Of a stretch of DNA of 64,000 bases, positions 24,920 to 33,074 are shown piece after piece. Position 1 is the first letter of the stretch; the number at the start of each line of letters is the position of its first letter. Under the pieces are notes generated by a model. That model made no database searches. It was not told the DNA's origin and was given only the letters and a program-made list of their open reading frames with translations. Source of the stretch: Streptomyces sp. NBC_01306 (GTDB taxonomy: Bacteria; Actinomycetota; Actinomycetes; Streptomycetales; Streptomycetaceae); contig NZ_JAPEPC010000001.1 of NCBI RefSeq assembly GCF_026340465.1, positions 4,965,001 to 5,029,000 of the forward strand, written 5' to 3'. A program made the position numbers and the translations under genes.

Positions 24920-26468
24920 GGGAACCCTCTGCTTCCTTCACTTCGTTGTGGGAGGTTGCCGCGCTGACGGCGAGTGCCATCACCGCGTCCTGGGTCGCTT
25001 CGTGCGCGGGGAGTTCACCGGCGATCCGGCCCTGCGCCATCACCAGCACCCGGTCGCTCATACCGAGCACCTCGGGCAGATCGCTGGAGATCATCAGGAC
25101 CGCGTGGCCCGATGCCGTCAGCTCGTTGATGAGCTGGTAGATCTCGACCTTGGCGCCGACGTCGATACCGCGCGTCGGCTCGTCCAGGATCAGGATCTTC
25201 GTGTCGGCGAGCAGCCACTTGCCGATGACGACCTTCTGCTGGTTGCCCCCGGAGAGCGTGCGCACATGCTGGCCGAGCCCGGCCATCCGTACGCCGAGCT
25301 GTCCGGCGACCCGGGCCGCGGCGGCCTGCTGGCCCTTGATGTCGACGAGGCCCGCGCGGGTGGCGGAGCGCAGCGTGACCAGGCCGAGGTTCTCCTCGAC
25401 CGAGGCGTCGAGCAACAGGCCCTGGCCCTTGCGGTCCTCGGGGACCAGACCGATCCCGGCGCCCATCGCCGCGTTCACGTCGTGCCGGGGAAGCCGTCTG
25501 CCGATGACGTCGACGGTGCCCCTGTCGTACGGGTCGGCGCCGAAGACCGCGCGGGCGACCTCGGTCCGGCCGGCCCCGACGAGTCCGGCGATGCCGACCA
25601 CCTCACCGGCCCGCACCTCGAAGCTGACGTCGTGGAAGACGCCGTCCCGGCCCAGACCGCGTACGGAGAGCAGCGGGGCCCCGGTGGCCTCGGTGCCGGG
25701 GTCCGCGGCGGCCGGACGCTCCCGGGGGTACTGCTGCTCGATGCTGCGGCCCACCATCAGCCGGACCAGTTCGTCCTCGGGGGTGTCGGCGGGCACCTGG
25801 TCGATGCTGCGGCCGTCGCGGATCACCGTGACGCGGTCGCCGAGCGCGGCGATCTCTTCGAGGTGGTGGGTGATGAAGACGATGCCGACGCCGTCGTCGC
25901 GCAGCGCGCGGACGAGCCCGAACAACTTCTCCACCTCGCCGGATGTGAGCACCGCGGTGGGTTCGTCCATGATCAGGACGCGGGCCTCCAGGCTCAGCGC
26001 CTTCGCGATCTCCACCATCTGGAGCCGGGCGATGCCCAGTTCGCGGACCTTGGTGCGGGGCGCGATGTCGAGGCCGACCCGGGCCAGCAGCCCGGCGGCG
26101 TCCTGTTCCATCCGGGCCCGGTCGATCATCCCGAAGCGGCGCGGCTGGCGGCCGAGGAAGATGTTCTCGGCGACCGTCAGATCGGGGACCAGGTTGAACT
26201 CCTGGTAGATCGTGGCGATCCCGAGCCGCTCGGCGTCCTGCGCGCCGTGGATCCGGACCTCGCGGCCCTCAGCGAAGATCTTGCCGCTGTCGGGTCGGTA
26301 GGCGCCGGAGAGCATCTTGATGAGGGTGCTCTTGCCCGCGCCGTTCTCGCCGAGGAGGACATGGACCTCGCCACGGCGCAGGTCGAAGTCGACGCTGTCG
26401 AGCGCGACCACTCCGGGGAAGGTCTTGCGTATGCCTTCGATACGCAGCAACTCGTCGGGGACGCTCAC
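24909..26468 (-). CDS. rbsA: Ribose ABC transporter ATP-binding protein RbsA
   Basis: A 519-residue double-ATPase of the sugar (CUT2) class energising the ribose importer. The GTG at 26468 follows AGGAG by 8 nt and overlaps the rbsR stop by 4 nt; the frame stays open through rbsR but without signals. NBD1 has GENGAGKST (about 37-45), signature LGIARLQ near 150 and Walker B MDEPT. NBD2 has the degenerate P-loop LVGAGRTE typical of second domains in this class, then LSGGNQQK near 400 and LDEPTRGIDVG. All as expected for RbsA. Confidence 0.95.
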   Translation of the reverse strand: MSVPDELLRIEGIRKTFPGVVALDSVDFDLRRGEVHVLLGENGAGKSTLIKMLSGAYRPDSGKIFAEGREVRIHGAQDAERLGIATIYQEFNLVPDLTVAENIFLGRQPRRFGMIDRARMEQDAAGLLARVGLDIAPRTKVRELGIARLQMVEIAKALSLEARVLIMDEPTAVLTSGEVEKLFGLVRALRDDGVGIVFITHHLEEIAALGDRVTVIRDGRSIDQVPADTPEDELVRLMVGRSIEQQYPRERPAAADPGTEATGAPLLSVRGLGRDGVFHDVSFEVRAGEVVGIAGLVGAGRTEVARAVFGADPYDRGTVDVIGRRLPRHDVNAAMGAGIGLVPEDRKGQGLLLDASVEENLGLVTLRSATRAGLVDIKGQQAAAARVAGQLGVRMAGLGQHVRTLSGGNQQKVVIGKWLLADTKILILDEPTRGIDVGAKVEIYQLINELTASGHAVLMISSDLPEVLGMSDRVLVMAQGRIAGELPAHEATQDAVMALAVSAATSHNEVKEAEGSRDH

Positions 26469-27613
26469 CGGTTGCTCCTGTTCGGCGTGGGGGCGGGGGA
26501 CGGGGGTGCGGGGGGTGTCGTGGAGCCGGGTGCCGCGGCGGGGGGCGTGGTCACGGGCGTCGTACGGACGCCGGTCGTGGGCGCGGGAGTTGCGCCGGCG
26601 GGGGCCGTGGTCACGGGGCCCGGCGGCTCGCCGCACGAGCGGCGGACCACCAGCCGGGCGGGGAGGATCGCGGAGTGCGGCTCGCGGCCATCGAGACGGT
26701 CGATCAGCGCGCGTACGGCGGCCCGGCCGAGTTCGCCGGTCGGCTGGGCGATGGCGGTGATCGGCGGGTCGGTGTGCACGAACCACGGGATGTCGTCGAA
26801 GGCGGCCAGCGCGATGTCCTGCGGGATACGCAGACCGTGGGCGCGGATCGCGTCCATCGCGCCCAGCGCCATCAGGTTGTCGGCGGCGAAGATCACATCG
26901 GGGGGCTCGGCGAGCGCCAGCAGCCGGGTCGCCTCGCGGTGCCCGCTGCCGGCCTGGAAGTCGCCGTGCCCGATCCGGGCGTCGGGCAGCGGCAGTCCGT
27001 GCTCGCGCAGCGCCTCCCGGAAGGCGTCCACCCGCTCGCTGCCGGTGGTGGTCGTGGCCGGGCCCGCGATGATGGCGAGTCTGCGGTGGCCCAGCGCGTA
27101 CAGGTGGGCGACCAGGTCGCGGACGGCTTCGCGCCCGTCGGCCCGTACGACGGGGACGTCCACGCCCGGGATCCAGCGGTCCACGAAGACCATCGGCACG
27201 CCGGCCCTGACCGCGTCGAGCATCAGCGGTGAGCCGCCGTCGGTGGGGCTGACCAGCAGACCGTCGATCCGGCGGTCGACGAGGGTGCGGATGTGGTGGT
27301 CCTGGAGGGCGGGCTGCTCGTCGGCGTTGCCGATGATCACGCTGTAGCCGTGCGCCCGCGCCTCGTCCTCGACGGAGCGGGCCAGCTCGGTGAAGTACGG
27401 GTTCAGCACATCGCTGATGACCAGGCCGAGGGTGCGGGTCTGCTGGGTCCGCAGCGACCTGGCGACCGCGTTCGGCCGGTAACCGAGGGCCTCCACGGCG
27501 GCCATCACCCGGGTGCGGGTGTCGGGCCTGACCGACGGATGACCGTTGAGTACCCGGGACACCGTGGCGACGGAGACCTCCGCGCCGGCTGCGACGTCCT
27601 TGATGCTCGCCAT
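26465..27613 (-). CDS. rbsR: LacI-family repressor of the ribose operon (RbsR-like) with a Pro/Thr-rich tail
   Basis: A 382-residue LacI-family repressor, first gene of the rbs operon. Helix-turn-helix: IKDVAAGAEVSVATVSRVLNG (residues 4-24), hinge YRPNAVARSLR near 46-56, then the sugar-sensor core ending with FDDIPWFVHTDPPITAIAQP and VVRRSCG near residue 330. The last 45 or so residues are almost only Pro, Thr, Ala and Gly, unlike usual LacI proteins; the gene reads on into the rbsA ribosome site and overlaps rbsA by 4 nt. Start: ATG at 27613 with an extended ribosome site AAGGAGGTGG at 27621-27630. Two operator copies upstream imply autorepression. Confidence 0.9.
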   Translation of the reverse strand: MASIKDVAAGAEVSVATVSRVLNGHPSVRPDTRTRVMAAVEALGYRPNAVARSLRTQQTRTLGLVISDVLNPYFTELARSVEDEARAHGYSVIIGNADEQPALQDHHIRTLVDRRIDGLLVSPTDGGSPLMLDAVRAGVPMVFVDRWIPGVDVPVVRADGREAVRDLVAHLYALGHRRLAIIAGPATTTTGSERVDAFREALREHGLPLPDARIGHGDFQAGSGHREATRLLALAEPPDVIFAADNLMALGAMDAIRAHGLRIPQDIALAAFDDIPWFVHTDPPITAIAQPTGELGRAAVRALIDRLDGREPHSAILPARLVVRRSCGEPPGPVTTAPAGATPAPTTGVRTTPVTTPPAAAPGSTTPPAPPSPAPTPNRSNR

Positions 27614-27640
27614 CGCTGGACCACCTCCTTGTGGGCCGCA

Positions 27641-27676
27641 TGGAATCGATTACACGGGAGATTGGAATCGATTACA
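27641..27676. promoter_or_regulatory. Twin LacI-type operators upstream of rbsR
   Basis: TGGAATCGATTACA occurs exactly at 27641-27654 and 27663-27676, start-to-start 22 nt (about two helical turns). Each copy is a palindrome around ATCGAT with one mismatched pair. Located 28-63 nt before the rbsR start, they fit binding of RbsR to two same-face sites. Confidence 0.75.
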
Positions 27677-27813
27677 TGGGTGGCGGTCAAGAGGAGTTCG
27701 GCATTCCGTAATCCGATCGTGACGGTGCGGCCGGGGCGCCCGGACGGTCACGCCCACCGGCCGGTGCCGCTTCCCCGTACCGGGCTGTCGGACCCCGGCG
27801 GTAACGTCGCACC

Positions 27814-30084
27814 ATGTCCAACATGGCAGTGCTGGAAGGGGTCCTGGAGCGGATCACCTACGCCAATGAGGAGAACGGCTACACGGTCGCCCGCGTCGAC
27901 ACCGGCCGCAGCTCCGACCTGCTGACCGTCGTCGGCTCGCTGCTCGGCGCCCAGCCCGGCGAGTCACTGCGCATGGAGGGCCACTGGGGTTCCCACTCCC
28001 AGTACGGCAAGCAGTTCACGGTGGAGAACTACACGACGGTCCTGCCCGCCACGATCCAGGGCATCCGGCGCTATCTCGGCTCCGGGCTGATCAAGGGCAT
28101 CGGCCCGGTGATGGCCGACCGGATCACCACCCACTTCGGCCTGGACACCCTCGACGTCATCGAGCAGGAGCCCAAGCGCCTCATCGAGGTGCCGGGGCTC
28201 GGCCCCAAGCGGACGAAGATGATCGGCGCCGCCTGGGAGGAGCAGAAGGCGATCAAGGAAGTGATGATCTTCCTCCAGGGGGTCGGGGTCTCCACCTCCA
28301 TCGCCGTCCGGATCTACAAGAAGTACGGCGACGCCTCGATCTCGGTCGTGAAGAACGAGCCCTACCGGCTGGCGGCCGACGTCTGGGGCATCGGCTTCCT
28401 GACCGCCGACCGCATCGCCCAGGCGGTCGGCATCCCGCACGACTCGCCGGAGCGCGTCAAGGCCGGACTCCAGTACGCGCTCTCCCAGTCCACCGACCAG
28501 GGGCACTGCTTCCTCCCCGAGGAGCAGCTGATCTCCGACGCGGTCAAGCTGCTCCAGGTCGACACCGGACTGGTCATCGACTGCCTGGCCGAACTGGCCG
28601 CTGAGGAGGGTGTCGTACGGGAGCGGGTGCCGGGGCCCGAAGGCGGCGAGGAGCAGGTCACCGCGGTCTATCTGGTCCCCTTCCACCGGGCGGAGATCTC
28701 GCTCGCGTCCCAGGTGGTCAGGCTGCTGCGCACCGAGCAGGACCGGATGCCCGCTTTCCGGGACGTCGACTGGGAGAAGGCGCTGCACTGGCTGGCCGGG
28801 CGCACCGGCGCCGAGCTGGCGCCCGAACAGCAGGCGGCGGTCCGCCTCGCGCTCACCGAGAAGGTCGCGGTCCTCACCGGAGGTCCCGGCTGCGGCAAGT
28901 CCTTCACGGTCCGCTCCGTGGTCGAGCTGGCCCGCGCCAAGCAGGCCAAGGTGGTCCTCGCGGCGCCCACCGGCCGCGCGGCCAAGCGGCTCGCCGAGCT
29001 GACCGGGGCCGAGGCGTCCACCGTGCACCGGCTCCTGGAGCTGAAGCCGGGCGGCGACGCGGCGTACGACAGGGACCGCCCGCTCGACGCGGACCTGGTC
29101 GTCGTGGACGAGGCGTCGATGCTCGATCTGCTCCTCGCCAACAAGCTGGTCAAGGCTGTCGCGCCGGGCGCGCATCTGCTGCTCGTGGGCGATGTGGACC
29201 AGCTTCCGTCCGTCGGCGCGGGCGAGGTGCTGCGCGATCTGCTGTCGGCCACCAGCCCGGCGCCGAACGTCCGGCTGACCCGGATCTTCCGCCAGGCCCA
29301 GCAGTCCGGGGTGGTCACCAACGCCCACCGGATCAACTCCGGAGTGCACCCCATCACTCAGGGCCTGCCCGACTTCTTCCTCTTCGTGGAGGACGAGACC
29401 GAGGAGGCCGGGAAGCTCACGGTCGATGTGGCGGCCCGCCGCATCCCGCAGAAATTCGGGCTGAACCCACGCCGTGACATCCAGGTGCTGGCCCCCATGC
29501 ACCGCGGCCCGGCCGGCGCGGGCACGCTCAACGGGCTGCTCCAGCAGGCGATCACCCCGGCCAGGCCAGGCCTGCCCGAGAAGCGGTTCGGCGGCCGGGT
29601 CTTCCGGGTCGGTGACAAGGTCACCCAGATCAGAAACAACTACGACAAGGGTGCCAACGGAGTCTTCAACGGCACGGTGGGCGTGGTCACTTCGCTCGAT
29701 CCGGAGGACCAGAAACTGACCGTGCTCACCGACGAGGACGAGGAGGTGGAGTACGAGTTCGACGAGCTGGACGAGCTGGCGCACGCGTACGCGGTGACGA
29801 TCCACCGCTCGCAGGGCAGCGAGTACCCCGCCGTGGTGATTCCGGTCACCACGGGTGCCTGGATGATGCTCCAGCGCAATCTGCTCTACACGGCCGTCAC
29901 CCGGGCGAAGAAGCTGGTCGTCCTGGTCGGCTCCCGGAAGGCGATCGGCCAGGCTGTCCGCACCGTCTCCGCGGGCAGGCGGTTTACCGCGCTGGACCAC
30001 AGACTGGCGGGAGGCGGCGCGGACGGCGGACCGTGGGAATCGTCACCCCGGGGTTCCGGAACCAGGGCGAACAGGGCAGGATAA
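27814..30084 (+). CDS. RecD2-type ATP-dependent DNA helicase (SF1B)
   Basis: A 756-residue 5'-3' DNA helicase of the RecD2 class (RecD-like in organisms without RecBC), for DNA repair. The N-terminal OB-like region (EGVLERITYANEENGYTV) and tandem helix-hairpin-helix segments (GIGPVMADRI, VPGLGPKRT, WGIGFLTADRIA) cover about 1-220; the helicase core begins near 335 with Walker A GGPGCGKS at 356-363, motif II VVDEASM near 430, LVGDVDQLPSVG near 455 and motif VI YTAVTRAKK near 690. No clear ribosome site precedes the ATG; TAACGT at 27802-27807 ends 6 nt before it, so a leaderless transcript is possible. A stem-loop follows the gene. Confidence 0.9.
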   Translation: MSNMAVLEGVLERITYANEENGYTVARVDTGRSSDLLTVVGSLLGAQPGESLRMEGHWGSHSQYGKQFTVENYTTVLPATIQGIRRYLGSGLIKGIGPVMADRITTHFGLDTLDVIEQEPKRLIEVPGLGPKRTKMIGAAWEEQKAIKEVMIFLQGVGVSTSIAVRIYKKYGDASISVVKNEPYRLAADVWGIGFLTADRIAQAVGIPHDSPERVKAGLQYALSQSTDQGHCFLPEEQLISDAVKLLQVDTGLVIDCLAELAAEEGVVRERVPGPEGGEEQVTAVYLVPFHRAEISLASQVVRLLRTEQDRMPAFRDVDWEKALHWLAGRTGAELAPEQQAAVRLALTEKVAVLTGGPGCGKSFTVRSVVELARAKQAKVVLAAPTGRAAKRLAELTGAEASTVHRLLELKPGGDAAYDRDRPLDADLVVVDEASMLDLLLANKLVKAVAPGAHLLLVGDVDQLPSVGAGEVLRDLLSATSPAPNVRLTRIFRQAQQSGVVTNAHRINSGVHPITQGLPDFFLFVEDETEEAGKLTVDVAARRIPQKFGLNPRRDIQVLAPMHRGPAGAGTLNGLLQQAITPARPGLPEKRFGGRVFRVGDKVTQIRNNYDKGANGVFNGTVGVVTSLDPEDQKLTVLTDEDEEVEYEFDELDELAHAYAVTIHRSQGSEYPAVVIPVTTGAWMMLQRNLLYTAVTRAKKLVVLVGSRKAIGQAVRTVSAGRRFTALDHRLAGGGADGGPWESSPRGSGTRANRAG

Positions 30085-30089
30085 GCAGG

Positions 30090-30112
30090 TTGGCGGCACT
30101 GAGTGCCGCCAA
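30090..30112 (+). terminator. Terminator after the helicase gene
   Basis: A perfect 10-bp stem TTGGCGGCAC/GTGCCGCCAA with loop TGA, 6 nt after the stop codon. Confidence 0.8.
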
Positions 30113-30217
30113 ATAGCCCAACGGGCGACCCCGAGTGCACTCTGCTGAGCCAAGTGGGGGATGGTAGAGACAGTCAGGGCACCTCGAAGAAGAGGCACTA
30201 CGTCGGTGAGGGATGAC

Positions 30218-31516
30218 GTGAGCGAGAACGCTAACAAGGCTGTAGTACTGCGGTACGGCGATGACGAGCACACCTACCCGGTGATCGACAGCACCGTCGG
30301 CGACCAGGGCTTCGATATCGGGAAGCTCCGAGCCCAGACCGGGCTGGTCACACTGGACAGCGGATACGGCAACACGGCCGCCTATAAATCCGCGATCACC
30401 TACCTCGACGGCGAGCAGGGCATCCTGCGCTATCGCGGGTACCCGATCGAGCAGGTGGCCGAGCAGTCGACCTTCCTTGAGACGGCCTACCTGCTGATCA
30501 ACGGCGAGCTTCCCAAGGTCGACGAGCTGGCGACCTTCAAGAACGAGATCACCCAGCACACGCTGCTGCACGAGGACGTCAAGCGCTTCTTCGACGGCTT
30601 CCCGCGTGACGCGCACCCGATGGCGATGCTGTCGTCGGTGGTCAGCGCCCTGTCCACGTTCTACCAGGACAGCCACAACCCCTTCGACGAGCAGCAGCGG
30701 CACCTTTCGACGATCCGCCTGCTCGCCAAGCTTCCGACCATCGCGGCGTACGCGTACAAGAAGTCGATCGGCCACCCGTTCGTCTACCCGCGCAACGACC
30801 TCGGGTACGTGGAGAACTTCCTGCGGATGACCTTCTCGGTCCCCTCGCAGGAGTACGTGCCGGACCCGGTCGTCGTCTCCGCGCTGGACAAGCTCCTCAT
30901 CCTGCACGCGGACCACGAGCAGAACTGTTCGACCTCCACCGTGCGTCTGGTCGGCTCCTCGCAGGCGAACATGTTCGCCTCGATCTCCGCCGGCATCAGC
31001 GCGCTGTGGGGCCCGCTGCACGGTGGCGCCAACCAGTCGGTGCTGGAGATGCTCGAAGGCATCAAGCAGTCCGGCGGCGACGTCGACACCTTCATCCGCA
31101 AGGTGAAGAACAAGGAAGACGGCGTGAAGCTCATGGGCTTCGGGCACCGCGTCTACAAGAACTTCGACCCCCGGGCGAAGATCATCAAGGCGGCGGCGCA
31201 CGATGTCCTCTCGGCCCTCGGCAAGGATGACGAGCTGCTCGACATCGCGCTGAAGCTTGAGGAGCACGCGCTGGCCGACGAGTACTTCGTCGAGCGGAAG
31301 CTCTACCCGAACGTGGACTTCTACACGGGTCTGATCTACCGCGCCATGGGCTTCCCGACCGAGATGTTCACCGTGCTGTTCGCGATCGGCCGGCTGCCCG
31401 GCTGGATCGCCCAGTGGCACGAGATGATCAAGGAGCCCGGCAGCCGCATCGGCCGCCCGCGCCAGATCTACACCGGTGAGGTCCTGCGCGACTTCACGCC
31501 GGTCGAAGGCCGCTGA
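30218..31516 (+). CDS. gltA: Citrate synthase (type II)
   Basis: A 432-residue citrate synthase condensing oxaloacetate and acetyl-CoA, first step of the TCA cycle. In-frame starts exist at 30161 and 30206, but the GTG at 30218 (SENANKAVVLRYGDDE) matches the usual N-terminus of actinobacterial type II enzymes and has GAGGGA 5 nt before it. Active-site segments: LWGPLHGGANQ (His near 275), GFGHRVYKNFDPRA (His near 314) and VDFYTGL (Asp near 371). Length fits the hexameric, NADH-sensitive class. It stands alone with a terminator behind it. Confidence 0.95.
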   Translation: MSENANKAVVLRYGDDEHTYPVIDSTVGDQGFDIGKLRAQTGLVTLDSGYGNTAAYKSAITYLDGEQGILRYRGYPIEQVAEQSTFLETAYLLINGELPKVDELATFKNEITQHTLLHEDVKRFFDGFPRDAHPMAMLSSVVSALSTFYQDSHNPFDEQQRHLSTIRLLAKLPTIAAYAYKKSIGHPFVYPRNDLGYVENFLRMTFSVPSQEYVPDPVVVSALDKLLILHADHEQNCSTSTVRLVGSSQANMFASISAGISALWGPLHGGANQSVLEMLEGIKQSGGDVDTFIRKVKNKEDGVKLMGFGHRVYKNFDPRAKIIKAAAHDVLSALGKDDELLDIALKLEEHALADEYFVERKLYPNVDFYTGLIYRAMGFPTEMFTVLFAIGRLPGWIAQWHEMIKEPGSRIGRPRQIYTGEVLRDFTPVEGR

Positions 31517-31608
31517 CGCCGTCAGGCCCTGACACTGGTGGACGCTGACACCGGCAGGCCGCTGATCCCGATGGATCACTGACCCCGGTCGTCAGCACAG
31601 CAATCGAA

Positions 31609-31656
31609 AAGCGCCCCGCCGCCGATCCCCCCACGGGTCGACGATACGGGGCGCTT
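31609..31656 (+). terminator. Terminator after citrate synthase
   Basis: AAGCGCCCCG (31609-31618) pairs with CGGGGCGCTT (31647-31656), 10 bp, across a 28-nt loop; the sequence after it is T/C-rich. Confidence 0.6.
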
Positions 31657-31825
31657 CCCGTTTCCCCGGGCGGATTCCCCCCACGGGATCCGGTCCGGGC
31701 GTCTGTTGGGCGCGGATGCCACTCCGCGTACTGCTGCTGCCACGGCACGCGATCTGCCGGGGTACGTACTCGACGGGTGGGCCGCTCAAGCTCCCCGTAG
31801 CACGTGCCCCGGCCAACGCTTGCCC

Positions 31826-31870
31826 GGAACATCCCCCAAGATGTTCCGCCGGACGTCCCCCAAGACATCC
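31826..31870. repeat. Two neighbouring hairpins with identical CCCCAA loop
   Basis: GGAACATC-CCCCAA-GATGTTCC (31826-31847, perfect 8-bp arms) is followed after 3 nt by GGACGTC-CCCCAA-GACATCC (31851-31870, one mismatch). They look like a duplicated element; the function is unknown. Confidence 0.7.
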
Positions 31871-32146
31871 TTGGCATCGTTCACTTAGACACTCGGGGCC
31901 CCCGAATGGTTACCCCCAAAATCCTGTGATCTAAGTCTCGTTGTGAACGTCCTGTGAAGGTACGCAATTACGGGCCGTTTGTCACTACGAACAGCGAAGA
32001 GTTGGCCATGGCAATACCTGCCGACAAGGCATCGGGTGGCCCGGTCACCAGAAGATCTCCACGTACGGGCGTGGATCGGGCCCGGTCGTCGGCGATCAAG
32101 GTCATCAGTGAACAGGGCCGTCACCGGCGATCGGCGGCGTCAGGGA

Positions 32147-32488
32147 TCAGGCCCGGCCCACGACTTCGTATCCCGCCTCGCTCAGCACCGAGCGCACCGT
32201 CTGCTCGTCCAGCGGGGCGAGCGAGACCACGGTCACCTGTCCGGTGGCGGCGACGGCCGTGACACCCGTGACGCCGGACAGTTCGGCGAGTTCGAGCGAG
32301 ACGGCGCCCTCGCAGTGCTCGGATGCCATCCCGCTCACCTGGTAGACGGCGGTGACCGCCCCCGCCTCCACGTCGCCGCCACCACCGCAGCACCCGCCGC
32401 CGCAGCAACCGGATTCGGGAGCGGCCTCGGCGGGCGGGCCGGACTGGGGGAGTCCGAGGTAGGCGGTGTTCTCTCGCTCAGCGGTCAT
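32147..32488 (-). CDS. Heavy-metal-associated (CopZ-like) domain protein with altered metal site
   Basis: A 113-residue cytosolic protein. The C-terminal 65 residues have the ferredoxin-like HMA fold (VYQVSGMASEHCEGAVSLELAEL-type start, then GQVTVVSLAPLD and SEAGYEVVG), related to copper chaperones and metal-ATPase N-domains. The usual MxCxxC loop reads MASEHC, so the first metal cysteine is Ser. The N-terminal part instead has a CCGGGCCGGGG stretch with four cysteines, which might bind metal. ATG at 32488 follows GAGGAG. A small helix-turn-helix gene lies upstream in the same orientation. Whether it carries copper is unproven. Confidence 0.78.
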   Translation of the reverse strand: MTAERENTAYLGLPQSGPPAEAAPESGCCGGGCCGGGGDVEAGAVTAVYQVSGMASEHCEGAVSLELAELSGVTGVTAVAATGQVTVVSLAPLDEQTVRSVLSEAGYEVVGRA

Positions 32489-32624
32489 GCTGCTCTCCTC
32501 TGGTGTACGGGTGCGCGTGTACCCATCCATGGTGCGCCTGGGGCTCCTGACGGCCACCGGGACCCGGGTGTCGCCGGTATCCGGGCCCCGGTGGCCGTCG
32601 GGAGCGTCGGCCTCTCCCGGGGAG

Positions 32625-32816
32625 TCAGCGGCCTCTGTTGCTGGGCCTGCGCGACACCCAGAGCCGGACGGTCTCCGCGTACCAGTAGGGCTTTCCGTTC
32701 TGCACCTCATCGGGTGGCGGGAGCAGTCCGTGTTTCCGGTACGAACGGACGGTGTCCGGCTGCACCCGGATGTGTGCGGCGATCTCCTTGTAGGACCAGA
32801 GCTTTCGGTCGGTCAT
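32625..32816 (-). CDS. Small MerR/excisionase-like helix-turn-helix protein
   Basis: A 63-residue protein made almost only of a winged helix-turn-helix: LWSYKEIAAHIRVQPDTVRSYRKHGLLPPPD (residues 5-35), followed by the wing with PYWYAETVRLW. This is the DNA-binding module of MerR-like or excisionase-like proteins without an effector domain. ATG at 32816 is chosen because GGGAGG lies 8 nt upstream; an in-frame GTG three codons earlier overlaps that site. It precedes the metal-domain gene by 136 nt in the same direction and may regulate it. There are no phage or integrase genes nearby to support a true excisionase. Confidence 0.75.
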   Translation of the reverse strand: MTDRKLWSYKEIAAHIRVQPDTVRSYRKHGLLPPPDEVQNGKPYWYAETVRLWVSRRPSNRGR

Positions 32817-33074
32817 GTCCAGCACCTCCCTGCCTGCCGCGCGACGCCGGCCGGAAGGCCGTCGGGGGAGTCGCGGAGCTGCGCATTGGTGATCAATTCA
32901 CCCTCTCCCCGGACAACGGCGTCCGAAGAGGGCAGGGCTGGGGCTGTTGATCTCCTGTGACCGAAAGGCCGTGTAACGCGGACATGCGTGACGGGAGGGT
33001 AACTCCTGTGACTCAAGCGGCACATGAGGCACATACGGATAGAGCGGTGTGGTCCCGGGGCGGCTGCCGGTGCG

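Larger units (their letters stand above)
31517..32146. other. Intergenic region, about 630 bp, with terminator and two similar hairpins
   Basis: No convincing gene. Contains the citrate synthase terminator (31609-31656), the phrase CCCCCCACGGG twice (near 31626 and 31677), and two adjacent hairpins sharing loop CCCCAA (31826-31870). The stretch 31920-31990 is less GC-rich and could hold promoters, but I cannot assign one. On the right it ends at the stop of a small minus-strand gene. Confidence 0.6.

Noticed and set aside
26469-27641. Upstream extension of the RbsA frame through rbsR
   Set aside because: The translation there is an Arg/Pro-rich shadow; the GTG at 26468 has a ribosome site and the standard RbsA N-terminus.
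31494-31877. Minus-strand frame in the region after citrate synthase
   Set aside because: No ribosome site, no recognisable content, and it covers the terminator.
32625-32816. Phage excisionase or integrated element
   Set aside because: The small helix-turn-helix protein resembles excisionases, but no integrase, replication gene, attachment repeat or tRNA is nearby.
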